A DNA stretch of 64,000 nt from contig NC_037638.1 of the NCBI RefSeq assembly GCF_003254395.2, positions 15,237,086 to 15,301,085 of the forward strand, in the 5' to 3' direction. Made by a program: the position numbers and the translations under genes. This DNA is from Apis mellifera (Eukaryota > Arthropoda > Insecta > Hymenoptera > Apidae). Below are positions 62,011 to 64,000 of this stretch, piece by piece (position 1 is the stretch's first letter; each line of letters begins with the position of its first letter). The notes under the pieces were generated by a model. That model was not told the DNA's origin and did no database searches. It saw only the letters and a list, made by a program, of their open reading frames with translations.

Positions 62011-62920
62011 GGATCAACTTTCGATTCGGCGATTTTTCTTCATACGCGTTTTTCATCCACGTTAATTATACACGTATATATATAAATGAAATATAGAATT
62101 TCATCGAGTTGGCATAAGTAAAGTAAGCGTTGATTTTAGGAATATAAGAGTAAAATTTATGGAAAACTTTTAATATTAACGCTAGATTTTTAATTGTAAG
62201 ATTCATTTCGTGATTCTCTATTTATATTAAAAATTGTGGATGTTTTGGATTATTCTCTTCATTCAGAAAAGCTTGAGAAATTATTATACGTTGAAAATAT
62301 CCCATTAAATGTCATTCAAGATTTGTGTAATTTTATTTTAACAAAAATTCAATATAATTAAAGAGATTAATCTTATGTGATATTAATAAAATTAAGGAGA
62401 TGTTTTTATTATTTTGCAAAAATACTGAATTTTTCTTGGGAAAATTTCTAAATTTTAGTATTTAATACATGTAATAGCGCATTTAAATGTGGATATGTGA
62501 TAAAAATTCGATAAATTAACAAATATGATGATAGATAAAATAAAAAAAAAGAAAAAATAAGCTGAATTCAATCATTATACAATTTTTCGATCCGATTCAA
62601 AAGATTTTTGATATTTTTGGGATAATTGAGGAGATCTTAGACCAACAGATTGTTCTTTCTTGATTGACAATGAATTATCTTATATATTTATATATATTTA
62701 AAAGAAATATTTCATGAATATTCATTGAATTTTTATAAAAAAATATGTATTTACGTAATACGTTATTTAGTTTCATTCACAAAATTGATCCTATACGATC
62801 CTTTTTATTTTCTTAATACCAAGAAATTTAATTGAAAGATAATCGAAGGATTATTTCAATCAATCAATTTAATCATAACATTACAATAGATATACAAAAT
62901 AATATTATTAGCCAATAATC
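62010..62920. other. AT-rich stretch, no gene seen
   Basis: AT-rich DNA downstream of the protease gene, without notable frames or repeats. Confidence 0.6.
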
Positions 62921-62923
62921 CCC

Positions 62924-62929
62924 TTTATT
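62924..62929 (-). terminator. Poly(A) signal AATAAA of the protease gene
   Basis: AATAAA on the minus strand begins 56 nt after the protease stop codon, an ordinary distance for an insect 3' UTR. Confidence 0.6.
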
Positions 62930-62984
62930 CCAATTGCTGACAATACAAACGATATTATGAAACGGATACATTATTAATCATCCT

Positions 62985-64000
62985 TCACAAACGAATGTTG
63001 GTAACTTCTTCGATCCAATCAATAAAACTGGAGACCCTAGTGAACACCCCTGGTTTACTGCTTGGACAATTTCCGTCTCCGTAGCTTACTATTCCAATTT
63101 GAAGAGGCTTCCTATTTTTCATCACGATCAATGGACCGCCACTGTCTCCCTAATAACGACAAACAAACAAAATCGTACAATTTTTCTTCCCTTTCCTCCC
63201 CAGAAATATAAAAACACCTTTACCTGACACGCGTCTTGCTCGTACGCAGCCGAGGTGCACACGTGCGACTCCGTGATGGGCCAATACATGGAGCACTCGT
63301 AATTCGAGATGATCGGCACGGCGGTGTACTTCAGCCTCTTTGTTCCGGTCCCGGTTGGCCCGTCTTTCCCCCACCCGATCACCATCCCCTTTTTATCGGC
63401 GTGCGTCTCGTCCGCGTATCTGTTGCCGGCGAATTGAATGGGCCGAATGCTGTCTGAAAGTGTAGAATAAATTGATAATAAATTTGAAATATAACTATTC
63501 CAACGATCGTCTTACTTCCGAACGGGATATTTTGCGGCATGTGCAGCAACGCGATGTCGTTCATGGTTGTCCTGTAGCCGGGATGGAGCACGGCCTGGGT
63601 CGTTAACATAGCCACTCCCGGCCCTCGATAAAAATTATATGCTATACCGGTTTTGTCGCGGGTACCGAAAACGACGAGGAATTGGTGAGGGCCGGACGCT
63701 ACGCAGTGGCCCGCCGTTAATACCCATCTCGATGAAATTATGGTTCCGCCGCACTGCGAGATTCTCCCGTTCCCCCTCAATTGATGGACCACGGCCATAA
63801 ATGGAAATTGATTCTGCATCGCGTATTCGCCGCCGAAGATTCTATCCTCCTCCAATTCGTCTATTTCTTTTTTTTAACAGTAAATACGTTAAGGATCAAT
63901 CTTTTTTATTCTTTGTCCTCGATACTCACGATCGTACGACGTGTGATTCGTGTTCGAATTCCATTCGTTAATTTCTGGGTTCCACGGTGGGACGCAGAGA
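62985..64000 (-). CDS. Trypsin-like (S1A) serine protease, 3' part, cut by window edge
   Basis: Minus-strand coding segments are 64000-63930 (partial), 63860-63516, 63453-63224 and 63149-62985, with introns of 69, 62 and 74 bp bounded by GT...AG. Joining them keeps one frame to a TGA at 62987-62985. The visible protein has a linker from CVPPWNPE, then activation site DR|IFGG, TAGHC (catalytic His), NDIALL (Asp), and DACQGDSGGP (Ser), whose Asp six residues before Ser predicts cleavage after Arg/Lys. VSYGDGNC and KPGVFTRV complete the pocket. Cysteines fit the 42-58, 168-182 and 191-220 disulfides. The Cys that normally follows RP-I (Cys122) is Gln (IRPIQF), so the light chain may not be tethered in the usual way. 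The signal peptide and any CLIP or other N-terminal domain lie outside. Expected to be a secreted zymogen, in immunity, digestion or venom. Confidence 0.93.

Noticed and set aside
1..64000. tRNA, rRNA or known microRNA genes
   Set aside because: I looked for T-loop GGTTCRA words with paired arms and for familiar insect microRNA seeds and found none convincing. A covariance-model search would be decisive.

Overview
This looks like nuclear DNA from an insect, most likely a bee or other hymenopteran. The base composition is a mosaic: long AT-rich stretches alternate with sharply bounded, CpG-rich islands of 0.3-1 kb. Dinucleotide microsatellites are abundant, introns in the one complete gene segment are short (62-74 bp), and there is a mariner remnant of the type common in bees and ants. 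The species assignment is inference, because no diagnostic gene is complete here. No CRISPR array, operon, rRNA or convincing tRNA was seen.

Only two protein-coding loci can be supported. (1) A plus-strand first coding exon at 25176-26439 belongs to a homeodomain transcription factor. It carries an engrailed-type repressor motif (FSILDIL), acidic, poly-Gln and poly-His tracts, and a C-terminal SPLDALFQMTSKTFD block. That block resembles the segment just before the homeodomain in the Ladybird/Lbx family. The exon ends in a good splice donor (with a second donor 15 nt upstream), and the homeobox exon is not in the window. (2) A minus-strand trypsin-like serine protease at 62985-64000 runs off the right edge. 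Four coding segments with consensus splice sites join to give the His-Asp-Ser triad, Asp189 and an R|IFGG activation site.

Layout: 1-24.2 kb is gene-free upstream sequence with islands at about 1.8-2.5, 3.3-3.6, 6.4-7.0, 8.2-9.0, 9.8-10.3, 12.3-14.8, 15.6-16.1 and 19.9-20.6 kb. 24.2-25.2 kb is the GC-rich leader/promoter region of the homeobox gene. 26.4-62.9 kb has no coding exon that I can recognise and is either a very large first intron or intron plus intergenic DNA. It contains an internally deleted mariner (36.4-36.75 kb), several local tandem duplications (37.3, 48.7, 50.2-51.3, 53.6-54.5 and 60.0-60.7 kb), GC islands and candidate homeodomain-site-rich regulatory blocks. It also contains an ungapped 40-bp motif present three times (59531, 59849, 61531).

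The picture is a developmental transcription-factor gene sitting in a regulatory desert, with an unrelated secreted protease next to it or nested in its intron on the opposite strand. The most unusual signals are the 40-bp triplicated motif, the tandem splice donors, the short upstream ORF that ends 7 nt before the homeobox gene's ATG, and the missing tethering cysteine in the protease.
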